Source: Acidobacteriota bacterium (lineage in GTDB: Bacteria; Acidobacteriota; Terriglobia; Acidiferrales; UBA7541). From it: a stretch of DNA of 47,708 bases. Location of the stretch: assembly GCA_016201285.1 (NCBI GenBank), contig JACQDE010000020.1, positions 1 to 47,708 on the forward strand, written 5' to 3'. Below, in pieces: positions 24,469 to 33,359 of the stretch; the first letter of the stretch is position 1, and the number at the start of each line of letters is the position of its first letter. Below the pieces are notes generated by a model. The model had not been told where the DNA came from. It ran no database searches and saw only the letters and a program-made list of their open reading frames with translations. Both the position numbers and the translations under genes were made by a program.

Positions 24469-26142
24469 TTAATTCTTCGCCGCGGATTTCTCCGGAGCTT
24501 TCTCCGCGGGCTTGACGGTGAATTCGGCCGAAGGAGTAATCGTCTTCTTGCCGACCTGATCAGTGACCTGAATTTCGATTTTGTATTTGCCCGGGGCGAA
24601 ATTGGCCAGGGACAAAGTCTTTTCGATGGTCAACTGCTCGCCGCCCTGGGCCAGTTGATCGGAGGTTTCCGCCTGCTTGGCGACTTCCGTGTTGTCCTTG
24701 CGGATGCGGTATTCGATGGCCGCTGCGGATTTGTGCGAAGCCTCGTCAATGCCGAGATTGTAGACCTGGAGATAGATGCCCATGCGGTCAGCCTGGGTGA
24801 ACGTGGAATCCAGACGCGGGCGGACCTTGGAAGCGCCGATGACGAACTGGCCGAGGCCAATCTGGCGGGCGGGTACGCGCTCGATCTGGTCAGCGATGAT
24901 GAGCGTGCTGGCGGCCAGTTGATTGTCCTCGTAGCGCGGCACGCGAAGGGCGGTGTTGATCACGCCGACGTTGCCGCTGTTGACGTCCTTGATGACCAGG
25001 TCGAGCTTGTAGAGGCCGGGACGCAGCGGCACGGCCTTCTGATAAACGGACATGCCCTTGAGCGAGGCCTGCAGGAGCGTCTCGGGGAAGTCGCGGTTGA
25101 CGACGTCCTCGAAGGTCTGAATGATGCGGCCGGTGATGGTGGTGATGCGGCCGAAAATATTGAGCACGCCGGAGTGCACGCCCTCGGTGGCCTTGAAGGA
25201 CATTTCCTTGTTGGGGATCTGAATGGTAATGGGCACTAGGACGGTGTCGCCGGTGACGCGGAGATAATCGAAGCGGTAGTCAAAGTGAATCTGGTTGCGA
25301 ATGAGGCGGAAATTGACCACTTCCTCGAGGTCCTTGAACTTCACGGCTGGCGGGCGCTGGATCTTGGCGAAGAGATCGAGGCGCTCAAACTGGTTCATGC
25401 GCGAAGTCTGACCGGCAAGGGTCTTCGGGAGGCGGGTGCCGTCGGCGCGGGTGAAGCGGTCGGTCTTCGAGGCCATGTTCATGGCTTCGAGATCGCTCAA
25501 GCCGGCGCCGGGAATCATCAGCAGCGCGTCCTTTTCCGAGGGGTCCATGGTGAGGCGATATTCGCCGCTGCCGGAGGGGTCCACGAATTCGAGGATGACG
25601 TCGTTGCCGATGCCTTCGAGATAGCGGTAGCGCCACTTTTCAAAGGCGTAGGTGGAGGTGCTGCCGCCGCCTTCTTCGGAGGGGCGCTGGTAGGAGCCGC
25701 CGGTGGGATGCGATTCAACTTCGTCGGCGGGGCCCCACATGATGTAGATGCGGCCGCGGTCGGTCTTCCAGCCGGGGATGCCGGAGGCGAAACGCTCGTT
25801 GGCGTAGGCGATGCGGCGATAGTGCTCTTCCTTGAATTCGTTCTCGACGGTGTCCGGGCTGGGGTCGCGGCGGAGCCAGAACTGCTCGATGAATTGCTCG
25901 CGCTCCTCGTTGGTATTCAGGCGGAGGAAGGCGAAGCGCTCCTCGTCCATGATGATGTAGCCCACCTCTTCCTTGAGCCACTTGCGGTACGGCGTGTCGA
26001 GCTCCTTTTCGCGCGCGCGGTCAGATTTCTTCTTGTCCTGTTTGCCCGGCTCTTTGGCCGGTTCCTGGGCGAAAGCGGGCGCGGGCAAGGCTAGGCCGGC
26101 CGTAAGAAATGCAAGAATAGCCACACGAATAGTGCGCTTCAT
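24469..26142 (-). CDS. GWxTD-domain secreted protein
   Basis: 557 residues. A signal peptide (RVAILAFLTAGLALPAPAFAQ) and a Lys-rich linker precede the GWxTD domain (YRKWLKEEVGYIIMDEERFAFLRL, about 50-75; QFWLRRDPSPDT; YANERFASGIPGWKTDRGRIYIMWGPADEV). The C-terminal half is beta-rich, probably Ig-like. GWxTD proteins are typical of Acidobacteriota and relatives and have no established biochemical role. The ATG at 26142 is used because GAGG lies seven bases upstream; an in-frame ATG two codons earlier is too close to it. It heads a two-gene operon with the barrel protein. Confidence 0.9.
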   Translation of the reverse strand: MKRTIRVAILAFLTAGLALPAPAFAQEPAKEPGKQDKKKSDRAREKELDTPYRKWLKEEVGYIIMDEERFAFLRLNTNEEREQFIEQFWLRRDPSPDTVENEFKEEHYRRIAYANERFASGIPGWKTDRGRIYIMWGPADEVESHPTGGSYQRPSEEGGGSTSTYAFEKWRYRYLEGIGNDVILEFVDPSGSGEYRLTMDPSEKDALLMIPGAGLSDLEAMNMASKTDRFTRADGTRLPKTLAGQTSRMNQFERLDLFAKIQRPPAVKFKDLEEVVNFRLIRNQIHFDYRFDYLRVTGDTVLVPITIQIPNKEMSFKATEGVHSGVLNIFGRITTITGRIIQTFEDVVNRDFPETLLQASLKGMSVYQKAVPLRPGLYKLDLVIKDVNSGNVGVINTALRVPRYEDNQLAASTLIIADQIERVPARQIGLGQFVIGASKVRPRLDSTFTQADRMGIYLQVYNLGIDEASHKSAAAIEYRIRKDNTEVAKQAETSDQLAQGGEQLTIEKTLSLANFAPGKYKIEIQVTDQVGKKTITPSAEFTVKPAEKAPEKSAAKN

Positions 26143-26282
26143 TTCCATACCTCGATCTCTTCCTGAATTCAGGATTGTAGCCCCCTCCGAAGAGGATGGT
26201 CAACCTGCAAATCGAAAATCCCCCGGTCGCTAACCTCTTTAGAACGCCGGAAGTTGCGCGGGGTTGCCTGTGATTCTGCCCG

Positions 26283-26332
26283 TAGGGGCGGACCGGAGTT
26301 TACCCTGAGCGCAGCCGAAGGGTGTCCGCCCG
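26283..26332. repeat. nested palindromic element
   Basis: Outer stem GGGCGGAC (26286-26293) and GTCCGCCC (26324-26331) encloses an inner CCCTGAGCGCAGCCGAAGGG (26303-26322). The inner part belongs to the CCTGAGCGAAGCCGAAGG-type micro-element also found at 35564-35585 and 43009-43032. Confidence 0.75.
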
Positions 26333-26366
26333 TCTGCAGCACCGGGCCTGCATGTCCGCTCTCTTT

Positions 26367-26401
26367 TCAAACCTCGAATATCGAATGTCGAACTTCGTCA
26401 C
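26367..26401. repeat. heptamer array, unit TCGAATR
   Basis: Five units in phase (TCAAACC, TCGAATA, TCGAATG, TCGAACT, TCGTCAC) end one base before the TPR-protein stop codon. Confidence 0.75.
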
Positions 26402-26402
26402 G

Positions 26403-27416
26403 TTACGGCGTCGGCTTTCGCAACCGCGTGCGCGCCTGCCGCACTTTGGGCATGTAGGGACTCCGCGGATCAAGGCGCTCGAATTCGTCGAGTTCCGCCG
26501 CGGCGAGATCCACTTGGCCGGCGCCCGAGTAGATGTCCGCCATGAGGAGATGGATCCGCGTGGGGACGCCGGCGGCGGCGTGGGCCTGCTTGCTGTATTC
26601 GAGAGCTTTCTCCCACTTCTGCTGCGTGGCCTGGGAGCGGGCCAGCTCGAAGGGCCACTGCCAGCCTTTGGGGTCGATCTCGAGCGCGCGGAGGAGCAGC
26701 TTTTCCGCTTCGTCGAAGCGCTTGCGGGTGATGAGAATGGTGGCCAGCGGATGATAGGGCGGCAAGAGTTTGGGCTCGAGCGCGAGGGCGCGGGCGAGAG
26801 ATTTTTCGGCGTCGTCGAGAGATTGGAGCTGGAGGTAGGCGAGGCCGAGAACGTAATGGGCGTCGTAAAACTCGGGCGCGAGCTCGAGGGCGTGCTGGAA
26901 AAACGGAATGCTGCCGCGCGCGTCTTTCTTCTGGTTGAGCAGTTCGACGCCCTTGGAGAATTCGTCCTTGGCGGCCTGCGGCGCAGCGAGCGATTTCGCG
27001 GAGACTAGCCCGCCGGGCGCGGCGCTGGTCTGGCGGGGGTTCTCCGGCTGCATCTGGATGCTGACGTTTTCGGAGAGTTGGCCGCGGCGGATGTCGAACG
27101 CAGCTTCGGCGGGGAGATAGCCTTCGCGCGTGGCGCGAATCGAGTAGGACTGGGGGATCAGTTGTGTAAACTCGGCGCGGCCGCCGCCGTCGGTAAAGGT
27201 CAATTGCAGGATGCCTTCGGGGAATTTGATCAGCTCGAGCTTCACGCGATCCAGGGGCAACCCATTTGCCGCGTCGGAGACACGCACTGAGGCGTTTGCT
27301 GTCTCTTGTATCTGTGCCCCCACCGGCAGCACGTAAATGAACGCAAACGCGAAAAGGCTGGCGGCAGTCACCGCGCGCTTTGCAGGGAGGCTCGTGAACA
27401 GAAACCGTTGCTTCAC
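26403..27416 (-). CDS. exported TPR protein with carboxypeptidase-regulatory-like domain
   Basis: 337 residues. Signal peptide (VTAASLFAFAFIYVLPVGAQ), then a carboxypeptidase-regulatory-like domain (ASVRVSDAANGLPLDRVKLEL ... YSIRATREGYLPAEA, about 35-115), a short linker, and four to five TPRs from about residue 145 (for example FQHALELAPEFYDAHYVLGLAYL). Both domains are protein- or glycan-binding scaffolds, so an envelope assembly role is likely. The GTG at 27414-27416 follows a perfect AGGAGG seven bases upstream. Confidence 0.87.
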   Translation of the reverse strand: MKQRFLFTSLPAKRAVTAASLFAFAFIYVLPVGAQIQETANASVRVSDAANGLPLDRVKLELIKFPEGILQLTFTDGGGRAEFTQLIPQSYSIRATREGYLPAEAAFDIRRGQLSENVSIQMQPENPRQTSAAPGGLVSAKSLAAPQAAKDEFSKGVELLNQKKDARGSIPFFQHALELAPEFYDAHYVLGLAYLQLQSLDDAEKSLARALALEPKLLPPYHPLATILITRKRFDEAEKLLLRALEIDPKGWQWPFELARSQATQQKWEKALEYSKQAHAAAGVPTRIHLLMADIYSGAGQVDLAAAELDEFERLDPRSPYMPKVRQARTRLRKPTP

Positions 27417-27521
27417 GCACGCACCTCCTGGCCCAGGCTGGGTCGTGGATTGCGCCAAGAATAACGCCCCTCAGTGCAGAAATCAACGGCCGGGCAATTC
27501 GGGTAGTGGGTCAGTTTGCGG

Positions 27522-27547
27522 TGTAGCGCAGCCACTCTTGGCTGCGC
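27522..27547. repeat. GTAG-headed palindrome, uninterrupted (empty) form
   Basis: TGTA, stem GCGCAGCC (27526-27533), loop ACTCTT, GGCTGCGC (27540-27547). This is the empty counterpart of the filled copy at 35546-35593. Confidence 0.8.
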
Positions 27548-27572
27548 GGAGCAAAAGCAATTCAAAACAAAG

Positions 27573-27599
27573 AGCGCAGGCAAGAGTGCCTGCGCTACT
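27573..27599. repeat. GTAG-type palindrome in reverse orientation
   Basis: Stem GCGCAGGC (27574-27581), loop AAGAGT, GCCTGCGC (27588-27595), then TACTC. On the minus strand it begins GTAGCGCAGGCACTCTTG, the same loop as the element 50 bases away. Confidence 0.8.
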
Positions 27600-27666
27600 C
27601 CTTGCGCAAACGCAAACTGCCCCACTACCGCAATTCGGGTACTGTCCTATTTGCTCCGCCTGGGGG

Positions 27667-27686
27667 GTCGGAGCTTCAGCTCCGAC
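27667..27686. repeat. short palindrome
   Basis: GTCGGAGCT, loop TC, AGCTCCGAC: a nine-base perfect stem of the same layout as the GTAG elements but without the head. Confidence 0.65.
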
Positions 27687-27770
27687 AATCCAAATCCAAA
27701 CCATTACCTTCTTCCGCGCCGGCTCTAGCCCGCGCGGAACCAAAAAGATCACGCTCGTCACCAGGCGCGC

Positions 27771-27807
27771 AAAAAAACCGGGGAGCCCGCCGTGGCGGGC
27801 TCCCCGG
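27771..27807 (-). terminator. rho-independent terminator of the TonB-receptor gene
   Basis: A perfect 14-base stem (27778-27791 with 27794-27807, core GGGGAGCCCGCC) is followed, on the minus strand, by seven T. It lies 27 bases beyond the receptor stop codon. Confidence 0.93.
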
Positions 27808-27834
27808 GATGAGGTGATCCGATTGACGTGAAGT

Positions 27835-30800
27835 TTAGAAAATAAACTTCACAGCCAACTGGATGTTGCGGCGCCCGTCCTTCTGGGAGCGGACCACGCT
27901 CTGCCCAGAGACATCCGTTTCGCTGCCGAGTACATACGCGTTCGCGTGATTGAACATGTTGTAGAGCTCGCCGCGGAACTGGATGCTGTAACGCTCGGTA
28001 ATCTTGGTTTTCTTGTAGATACCAAGATCGAGGCCCCAAGCGCCCGGACCGCGGAAGTAGTTGCGAGCGGTCATGTTAGCCGGGAACGGGCCGAACTCCG
28101 AGCTGCCGGTGATCGGGTTGAGGTAGCCGCCCAGGTTGAACTGGCCAGCCAGATTAATGTAGGTGAAGGTGCCGGGCGTGGACGGGTCCGCCGGCGGGTT
28201 TTTCGCGCCCTTCCGGGTGACTGCTGTGCCGCTGGCAAACATTCTCGGGCAGACCGAGAAGTAAGCATCGTTGCAGTCATACACGGTAAAGGGAAGGCCG
28301 GTGATGGCGGCGAAAATCGGAGCCACCGTCCAGCCGTGCAAGATGTAGTACGCCGGACCCTTCAGGCTCTTGGCAAAGGGGATGTCCCAGATGCCGGAGA
28401 ACACGAAGCGGTGGCGGATGTCGAAGTCCGCGTTGCCGCGATCGAGCTTCGGATTGAAGGGATCGAGCAGGCCGAGGTTGAAGTTGTTTCCGGACTCGCT
28501 AAACGTGGAGCTGAGGTTGTCAATCGAGTGCGCCCACGTGTAGTTGGCCGTGAAGACCAGACCGGAGTTGTAAATGTTCTTGGAGGTGACGCGCACGTTC
28601 ATGGCGTTGTGGGTCGAGAACGCCTTGTTACCCCGGCGGTTGATGTTGGTGTACTGCGTGTTGATCAACCGGGAGGTGCAGCTAAACGGGTTGCCGAGGG
28701 TGCAGGGATCGCCCAGATAGACGTTGCCGGCGCCCGGGCGGCTCGGGTTCTCGAGCGAATAGAGCTTCTCGCCCTTGGAACCCGAGTAGTCCACCTCAAC
28801 AAAGAGGTTCTTTAGAACTTCGCGCTCCACGCTCAAGCTCCACAGGTGAGCATAAGCGGTGCGGATGTTCGAGACAACGTTGCGCAAGCTGACCTTAGGC
28901 AGGGCCTTGACGCCAGTGCTGCCCGCCAGAGGGCCAGCGACGCTCGTCGAGATCGGGATGGTGGCAACATCGATGGGCGCGGTGATGGAGATGACGGCAT
29001 AGTTGGGCGGATTCTGGATCACGTTGAACGTGACGTTGCCAAAGTTCCGCTCATAGCCGACGGCGTAGCCGCCGCGGATGGAGGTCTTGCCATTGCCGAA
29101 GACGTCCCAGGCAAAGCCGACGCGCGGGGCGAAGTTGTTCCAGTCCTTCTGCCAGAGGCCGCCGATAGGGCTGTTGGGGGTGGTGGAAACGCCACCGCTG
29201 CGGATGGCTGCGAAGATGCTGCCGCCGGCGCCGTCATAGTAGTTGGAGTCCTTGTTGGGATCCTTGTTGTGCTGCACACCGTAGTATTCCCAGCGCATGC
29301 CCAGGTTGAGGGTCACGCGCGGGTGAATACGCCACGAATCCTGGCCGTACACGGCGAACTCGTGGTAACGGTTGCTGCGGCTGAAGTCGGGCTGGCCCAC
29401 CGGCAGGTTGAGCGTGCCGCTCGGGTCGATTTCGGCGCCGGTGATCAACCCGTCGAGGTTCGTGTCCTGGCCGCAGGGCTGCCCGGAAATGATGGTGTAG
29501 CGGCAGGGGAACTTGCCCTGGGGATAGACAGCCGCCTGGAACTGGCGCAACACGCCGTTCAGGAAGTTATTCATCGCAGTCTGAATGGAGCTGGTGCTCA
29601 GGGTCTGCGAAGGATCCTGATAGGCGCCAAAGACGCGGTTATCCTGGATGTACACGTAGGAGCCACCAAACCGCAACTGGTGCTTGCCACGGATGTAGCT
29701 GATGTCCTGGTACACCTGGCCCACGTTCTGCGGCCCGCCGAAGGGGATGCCGGAGCCCGGGCTGAAAGGCAGGTAGCCGGGGAGCGCGGCACGGTCACCG
29801 AGGAAGCGCTGCGTCACGTTGCGCCAGTAGAGGGTCGGGGTGGACGGCCGCGCGCCGTGGGGCTGCTGGCTGTTCAGCCGGTTGTAAACGATCTTCGACT
29901 GAGAATTCAGCCGGTTGGTCCACTGGCGGTTCAGCGAAATCAGGATGTTGTTGTTGAAGACCGTGGCGCCGGTGTTAAAGCCGGAGTACGGGCTGTGCGA
30001 AACTGTGCCGGGGAAGAAGTTGCTCTTCTCCAGCGCGTAGCGGCTGTAAAAGGTGGTCTTGGAGTTGATGACCCAGTCCGCGCGGCCCACTAAGAAGTAG
30101 GTGTCCTGCGGGTCACCGCCGCCGGAATCGGCAGGGCGGGAGTACTGCACGCGGTTGAACATCACCGTGGCCGGAGCCACCAGCGTGTCGCAGACGGAGA
30201 GAGCAGTGCAAGGATCGGCGCCGGCGGCAATCAAGTTCGCGCGCGTGACCGTGCCGATGGTATTGACGCCCGATGCCAGCGTGCCGAAGGCGGTGAAGAA
30301 GTTCTGGGTATTGGCGTTCGCCAGGCTGATAAACGCCGGTGTGGGAACCAGCACGACCACGTTGGACGCACTGCGCACACGCGTCCACTCCGTGCTCGAA
30401 AAGAAGAAGAGCTTGTCCTTGAGCGAAGGCAGCACGGGGCCGCCCACGGAGTACCCGAACTGGTTGCGCGTAAACCGCTGCTTGGGGTTCTTTGGCGCGC
30501 CCCCAAGTGTGCCTTGCGCCTTGTCGAGGAAGCTCCACGAAGCCAGCTTGGAGACGCGGTTAAATTCGTAGGCCGTGCCGTGGTATTCGTTCGTGCCCGA
30601 CTTGGTGGCCAGGTTGACGATCCCGCCGGAAGCGCGGCCGTACTCCGCGGTGAAGTTGTTGGTGATCATGCTGAATTCCTGCACCGCGTCCAGTGGAACA
30701 TGCTGGCCGACGGCGGCGACGAATTCGTCGTTGTTGGCGCCGCCGTCCAGCAGGATGTTGGTGGCGGCAGCGCGCTGCCCGTTAATGGCCACGCCCACTC

Positions 30801-31326
30801 CACGACCAGTGGGGTCGCCACCGGAAACGTTTCCGGCGGTGGCCGCTAGGTCGTAGGGGTTGCGCGTGAGGGTGGGCAGTTCGGTGATCTTCTTGGTGTC
30901 AATCACCTGAGAAATCGTTTGCGTTTCGGTGTTGATGGCTACACCGGCTTCGGCGGTGATTTCCACGATGGACTGAGCCGCGCCGAGGGTGAGGGCGATA
31001 TCCAAGGTCACCTTGGAACCGACCGTCACCTGCACGCGCCGCTCCATCTTCGCGAAGCCACCGGCCTCAACAGTCACGGAGTAAACGGCCGGCAACACGG
31101 CCGCAAAAACGTAGGAGCCGGCCTCGTCGGTCACTGTGGACCGCTCGGCGCCGGTGCCAACGCTCTTCAGCGTCACCTTGGCCTTGGGGACCACGGCGCC
31201 GCTCGGGTCTGTGACCACGCCCACGACCTGGCCCGTCTCGGTCTGCGACATCGCAATGCCCGAGAAGGACAAGATCAAAGCGAGCACTGTCAACAGCCCG
31301 GCAAGCTTTGAATAAAAGGATTTCAC
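27835..31326 (-). CDS. TonB-dependent receptor, Oar-like, with carboxypeptidase-regulatory domain
   Basis: 1163 residues: signal peptide (LLTVLALILSFSGIAMSQ), carboxypeptidase-regulatory-like domain (GQVVGVVTDPSGAVVPKAKV, about 32-110), plug domain (about 130-260; ITELPTLTRNPYDLA, INGQRAAATNILLDGG), and a large outer-membrane barrel ending in NIQLAVKFIF. Oar-like receptors are the commonest outer-membrane family in Acidobacteriota and probably import oligosaccharides or other large nutrients; the ligand is unknown. The GTG start has AGGAGGAAG just upstream. It is a single-gene unit bounded by a 313-base upstream gap and a strong terminator. Confidence 0.95.
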   Translation of the reverse strand: MKSFYSKLAGLLTVLALILSFSGIAMSQTETGQVVGVVTDPSGAVVPKAKVTLKSVGTGAERSTVTDEAGSYVFAAVLPAVYSVTVEAGGFAKMERRVQVTVGSKVTLDIALTLGAAQSIVEITAEAGVAINTETQTISQVIDTKKITELPTLTRNPYDLAATAGNVSGGDPTGRGVGVAINGQRAAATNILLDGGANNDEFVAAVGQHVPLDAVQEFSMITNNFTAEYGRASGGIVNLATKSGTNEYHGTAYEFNRVSKLASWSFLDKAQGTLGGAPKNPKQRFTRNQFGYSVGGPVLPSLKDKLFFFSSTEWTRVRSASNVVVLVPTPAFISLANANTQNFFTAFGTLASGVNTIGTVTRANLIAAGADPCTALSVCDTLVAPATVMFNRVQYSRPADSGGGDPQDTYFLVGRADWVINSKTTFYSRYALEKSNFFPGTVSHSPYSGFNTGATVFNNNILISLNRQWTNRLNSQSKIVYNRLNSQQPHGARPSTPTLYWRNVTQRFLGDRAALPGYLPFSPGSGIPFGGPQNVGQVYQDISYIRGKHQLRFGGSYVYIQDNRVFGAYQDPSQTLSTSSIQTAMNNFLNGVLRQFQAAVYPQGKFPCRYTIISGQPCGQDTNLDGLITGAEIDPSGTLNLPVGQPDFSRSNRYHEFAVYGQDSWRIHPRVTLNLGMRWEYYGVQHNKDPNKDSNYYDGAGGSIFAAIRSGGVSTTPNSPIGGLWQKDWNNFAPRVGFAWDVFGNGKTSIRGGYAVGYERNFGNVTFNVIQNPPNYAVISITAPIDVATIPISTSVAGPLAGSTGVKALPKVSLRNVVSNIRTAYAHLWSLSVEREVLKNLFVEVDYSGSKGEKLYSLENPSRPGAGNVYLGDPCTLGNPFSCTSRLINTQYTNINRRGNKAFSTHNAMNVRVTSKNIYNSGLVFTANYTWAHSIDNLSSTFSESGNNFNLGLLDPFNPKLDRGNADFDIRHRFVFSGIWDIPFAKSLKGPAYYILHGWTVAPIFAAITGLPFTVYDCNDAYFSVCPRMFASGTAVTRKGAKNPPADPSTPGTFTYINLAGQFNLGGYLNPITGSSEFGPFPANMTARNYFRGPGAWGLDLGIYKKTKITERYSIQFRGELYNMFNHANAYVLGSETDVSGQSVVRSQKDGRRNIQLAVKFIF

Positions 31327-31639
31327 TAGACTTCCTCCTGTCTATTTTTGTCGTGTTGAGGAGAGAAACACCAACCGACGCCGGAAGGAAAGCAACCATG
31401 ATACCAAAGTAAGCCCGAACTAATGCAGTGTAACAGATTGAATATACATGCTTTACTGCGAGTTCTTGGTGTCCAATCGGATACCTTGCGCTGCGTATCT
31501 TGAATTGCGTACAAACGCAGCTCCAATCTATGAGAATTAGGATGAGATGCACCTGGTACCAGTTAGTTCGTAGTACTCAAAAAGGCGGTTCGCCGCAAGC
31601 TGTTCAAAAGTCGCCGAAAGGAGGGGACGAATATAGGGC
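31327..31639. other. upstream region of the TonB receptor
   Basis: This 313-base gap is AT-richer than its surroundings and contains the perfect 10-base palindrome CTGGTACCAG at 31553-31562 and the near-repeat TTGCGTACAAACGCA at 31505-31519. Both could be regulator sites, but I cannot assign a regulator or a convincing promoter. No gene seen. Confidence 0.45.
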
Positions 31640-33088
31640 TCAGTTTGGCTGCCGCTGATACCACACGATGTGGTCGCCATCGTCGGGACGGTCGGAATAC
31701 TGCGTGGTGAGATAGCCAACGGAACGGACGCGAGAGAAAGGAAGCTCGAGGAGAGCGTTATTGCAGAGAAAAAATCCGCCGGGGCGCAGGAGGCGCTCGA
31801 TGTTGGCCAGCGCGAGGCTCTGCTCGAAAGAATCGTAATAGACGAAAATGTTGGTGGCCACGATCAAATCGAACTGCGCGCGCGCGTCGAGAGCGGGGCG
31901 CGCAAGAACAATATTGAGATCGCGCGCGCGGAGCCGCGTGACGATTCGAGACGGAACGCGCACAGCGCGGATGGAAAGATGCGCCAGCGCGGGAGGCAAC
32001 GCCGCCGGCGTAGCCGGGGAACCGATGCGGTCGCCGAAATGTTTCCAGTATTCGCGCATTTCGGGCTTCCAGGGCGCGGTGGGATCGAAGGGAAGCTGGA
32101 GGACGTAGCTCGAGCCGCGGCGGGCGCGGTCGAGCGTGCGCGAGAGATGGTCGTTGACGCGCGGACTGATGTCGAAGGTAGTGACAGTGAGCTGATCTTC
32201 GCGCGCGAGACCGAGGCGGAGGAGAGAGTCCATCACCGCGAAAGGCTGCACGGTTTGCTGCGGATAAAAGTCGAAGCCGGATTGCTTATCGGTAAAGTCG
32301 AGGCCGGGACCGATGATGGCGACGCGCCGGATGGAGCCGGGCGCGAGCAAGCCACGGCGCTGCAATTCGACGAGAGAGCGTTCAAGGGCCAGATTGGGAG
32401 AGAGGGATGTATCGAGGGAGAGGCCGCGCTCGCGGTACAGCGTGGAGCGGGCAGCGAACTCTTCGGTGGGATTGCCGAGGCGTCGCGCGGCGTCGAGGGT
32501 CTCGGCGAAACTGGCCTGCTCGCGGAAGACGCGGGCGAGCTGGGCGAGGAGAAACTGGCGGGCGGCGTCGCGGCCGGCGGGGAGGCTGAGGCGGAAACCC
32601 TTGTCCAAAAGCATGCGGCGGACGAAGAGAATGCGCTCGTTCTGCGTCGAAGAGGAGAGAGCGTTCAGCAAATCGTCCATGCGTCCCATGAGGAGCTCGC
32701 CGGCGGCCGCAACAGCCGGGGCCGCTCCCGCGGAGGAATCACCGGATTTCTCCAGGTGCTGGATGTTCTCGGGCGTGAGGCGGAGGCGGCGAGTGAATGA
32801 AGTGCCGAAGAGAAGCCAGTGGACGACGGTATCCCAATCGCCCTGCTCGAGGCGGGCGCGGATGGCGGCATCGCGTTGCGCCACCCATGCGGGCCAGAGG
32901 GCCGCAAGCTGGTCCGGGGACTTGCCCTGCAAGCCCGCCGGGAGGTCGTCGGCGAAAGCTTCGAGGATGGGCCGCGCGTCAGAGAAAGGAATGAAGGGCG
33001 AAGGGGGCGGGGGATTCTGGGCGGAAAAAGAGAGCGTCAAGACAAGCGCGGGAATCGCGGCGAAGAGAATTGCCCGGCGGAAAAACAT
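31640..33088 (-). CDS. exported protein with class I methyltransferase-like C-terminus
   Basis: 482 residues. The N-terminus is a clear signal peptide (AILFAAIPALVLTLSFSAQ). A helical region follows to about residue 250, then what looks like a SAM-methyltransferase fold: RRVAIIGPGLDF (motif I position), TVTTFDISPRV (acidic end of strand 2), FDLIVATNIFVYYD and ANIERLLRPGGFFLCNN. The latter resemble CheR-type proteins. A SAM-dependent enzyme outside the cytoplasm would be surprising because SAM is not expected there, so the domain may have another role or the signal may act as an anchor. No ribosome site is obvious at the ATG. Confidence 0.7.
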   Translation of the reverse strand: MFFRRAILFAAIPALVLTLSFSAQNPPPPSPFIPFSDARPILEAFADDLPAGLQGKSPDQLAALWPAWVAQRDAAIRARLEQGDWDTVVHWLLFGTSFTRRLRLTPENIQHLEKSGDSSAGAAPAVAAAGELLMGRMDDLLNALSSSTQNERILFVRRMLLDKGFRLSLPAGRDAARQFLLAQLARVFREQASFAETLDAARRLGNPTEEFAARSTLYRERGLSLDTSLSPNLALERSLVELQRRGLLAPGSIRRVAIIGPGLDFTDKQSGFDFYPQQTVQPFAVMDSLLRLGLAREDQLTVTTFDISPRVNDHLSRTLDRARRGSSYVLQLPFDPTAPWKPEMREYWKHFGDRIGSPATPAALPPALAHLSIRAVRVPSRIVTRLRARDLNIVLARPALDARAQFDLIVATNIFVYYDSFEQSLALANIERLLRPGGFFLCNNALLELPFSRVRSVGYLTTQYSDRPDDGDHIVWYQRQPN

Positions 33089-33359
33089 GGCCGGGCCAGT
33101 GTAGCAGAAGTCTTTGTGAGCGCGCTGGCAGCGACGCCGGGCGTGGCAGCTTCCAATCCGCGGCGGGGAAGGCTAGAATAACGAAGTCAGGCACACGGGA
33201 AGAATGGCAGGCGAAAGGCGGAGCGGCCGGGCGCCGGCGCCGTCCTGAGCTGCCGTCCACCTCTGTTCCTGCGGAAACATTTTGGCCCTTCCCGACGTAT
33301 TCAGTAAAGAGCGGGACAGTTCGGTTGCGAAATCTGAAGGAGAGAAGGGTGTCATTGCG

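Larger units (their letters stand above)
27417..27834. other. gene-free stretch of 418 bases filled with palindromes
   Basis: The stretch holds three GTAG-type palindromes (27522-27547, 27573-27599, 27667-27686) and a strong terminator (27771-27807). No convincing coding frame is visible on either strand. Confidence 0.7.
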
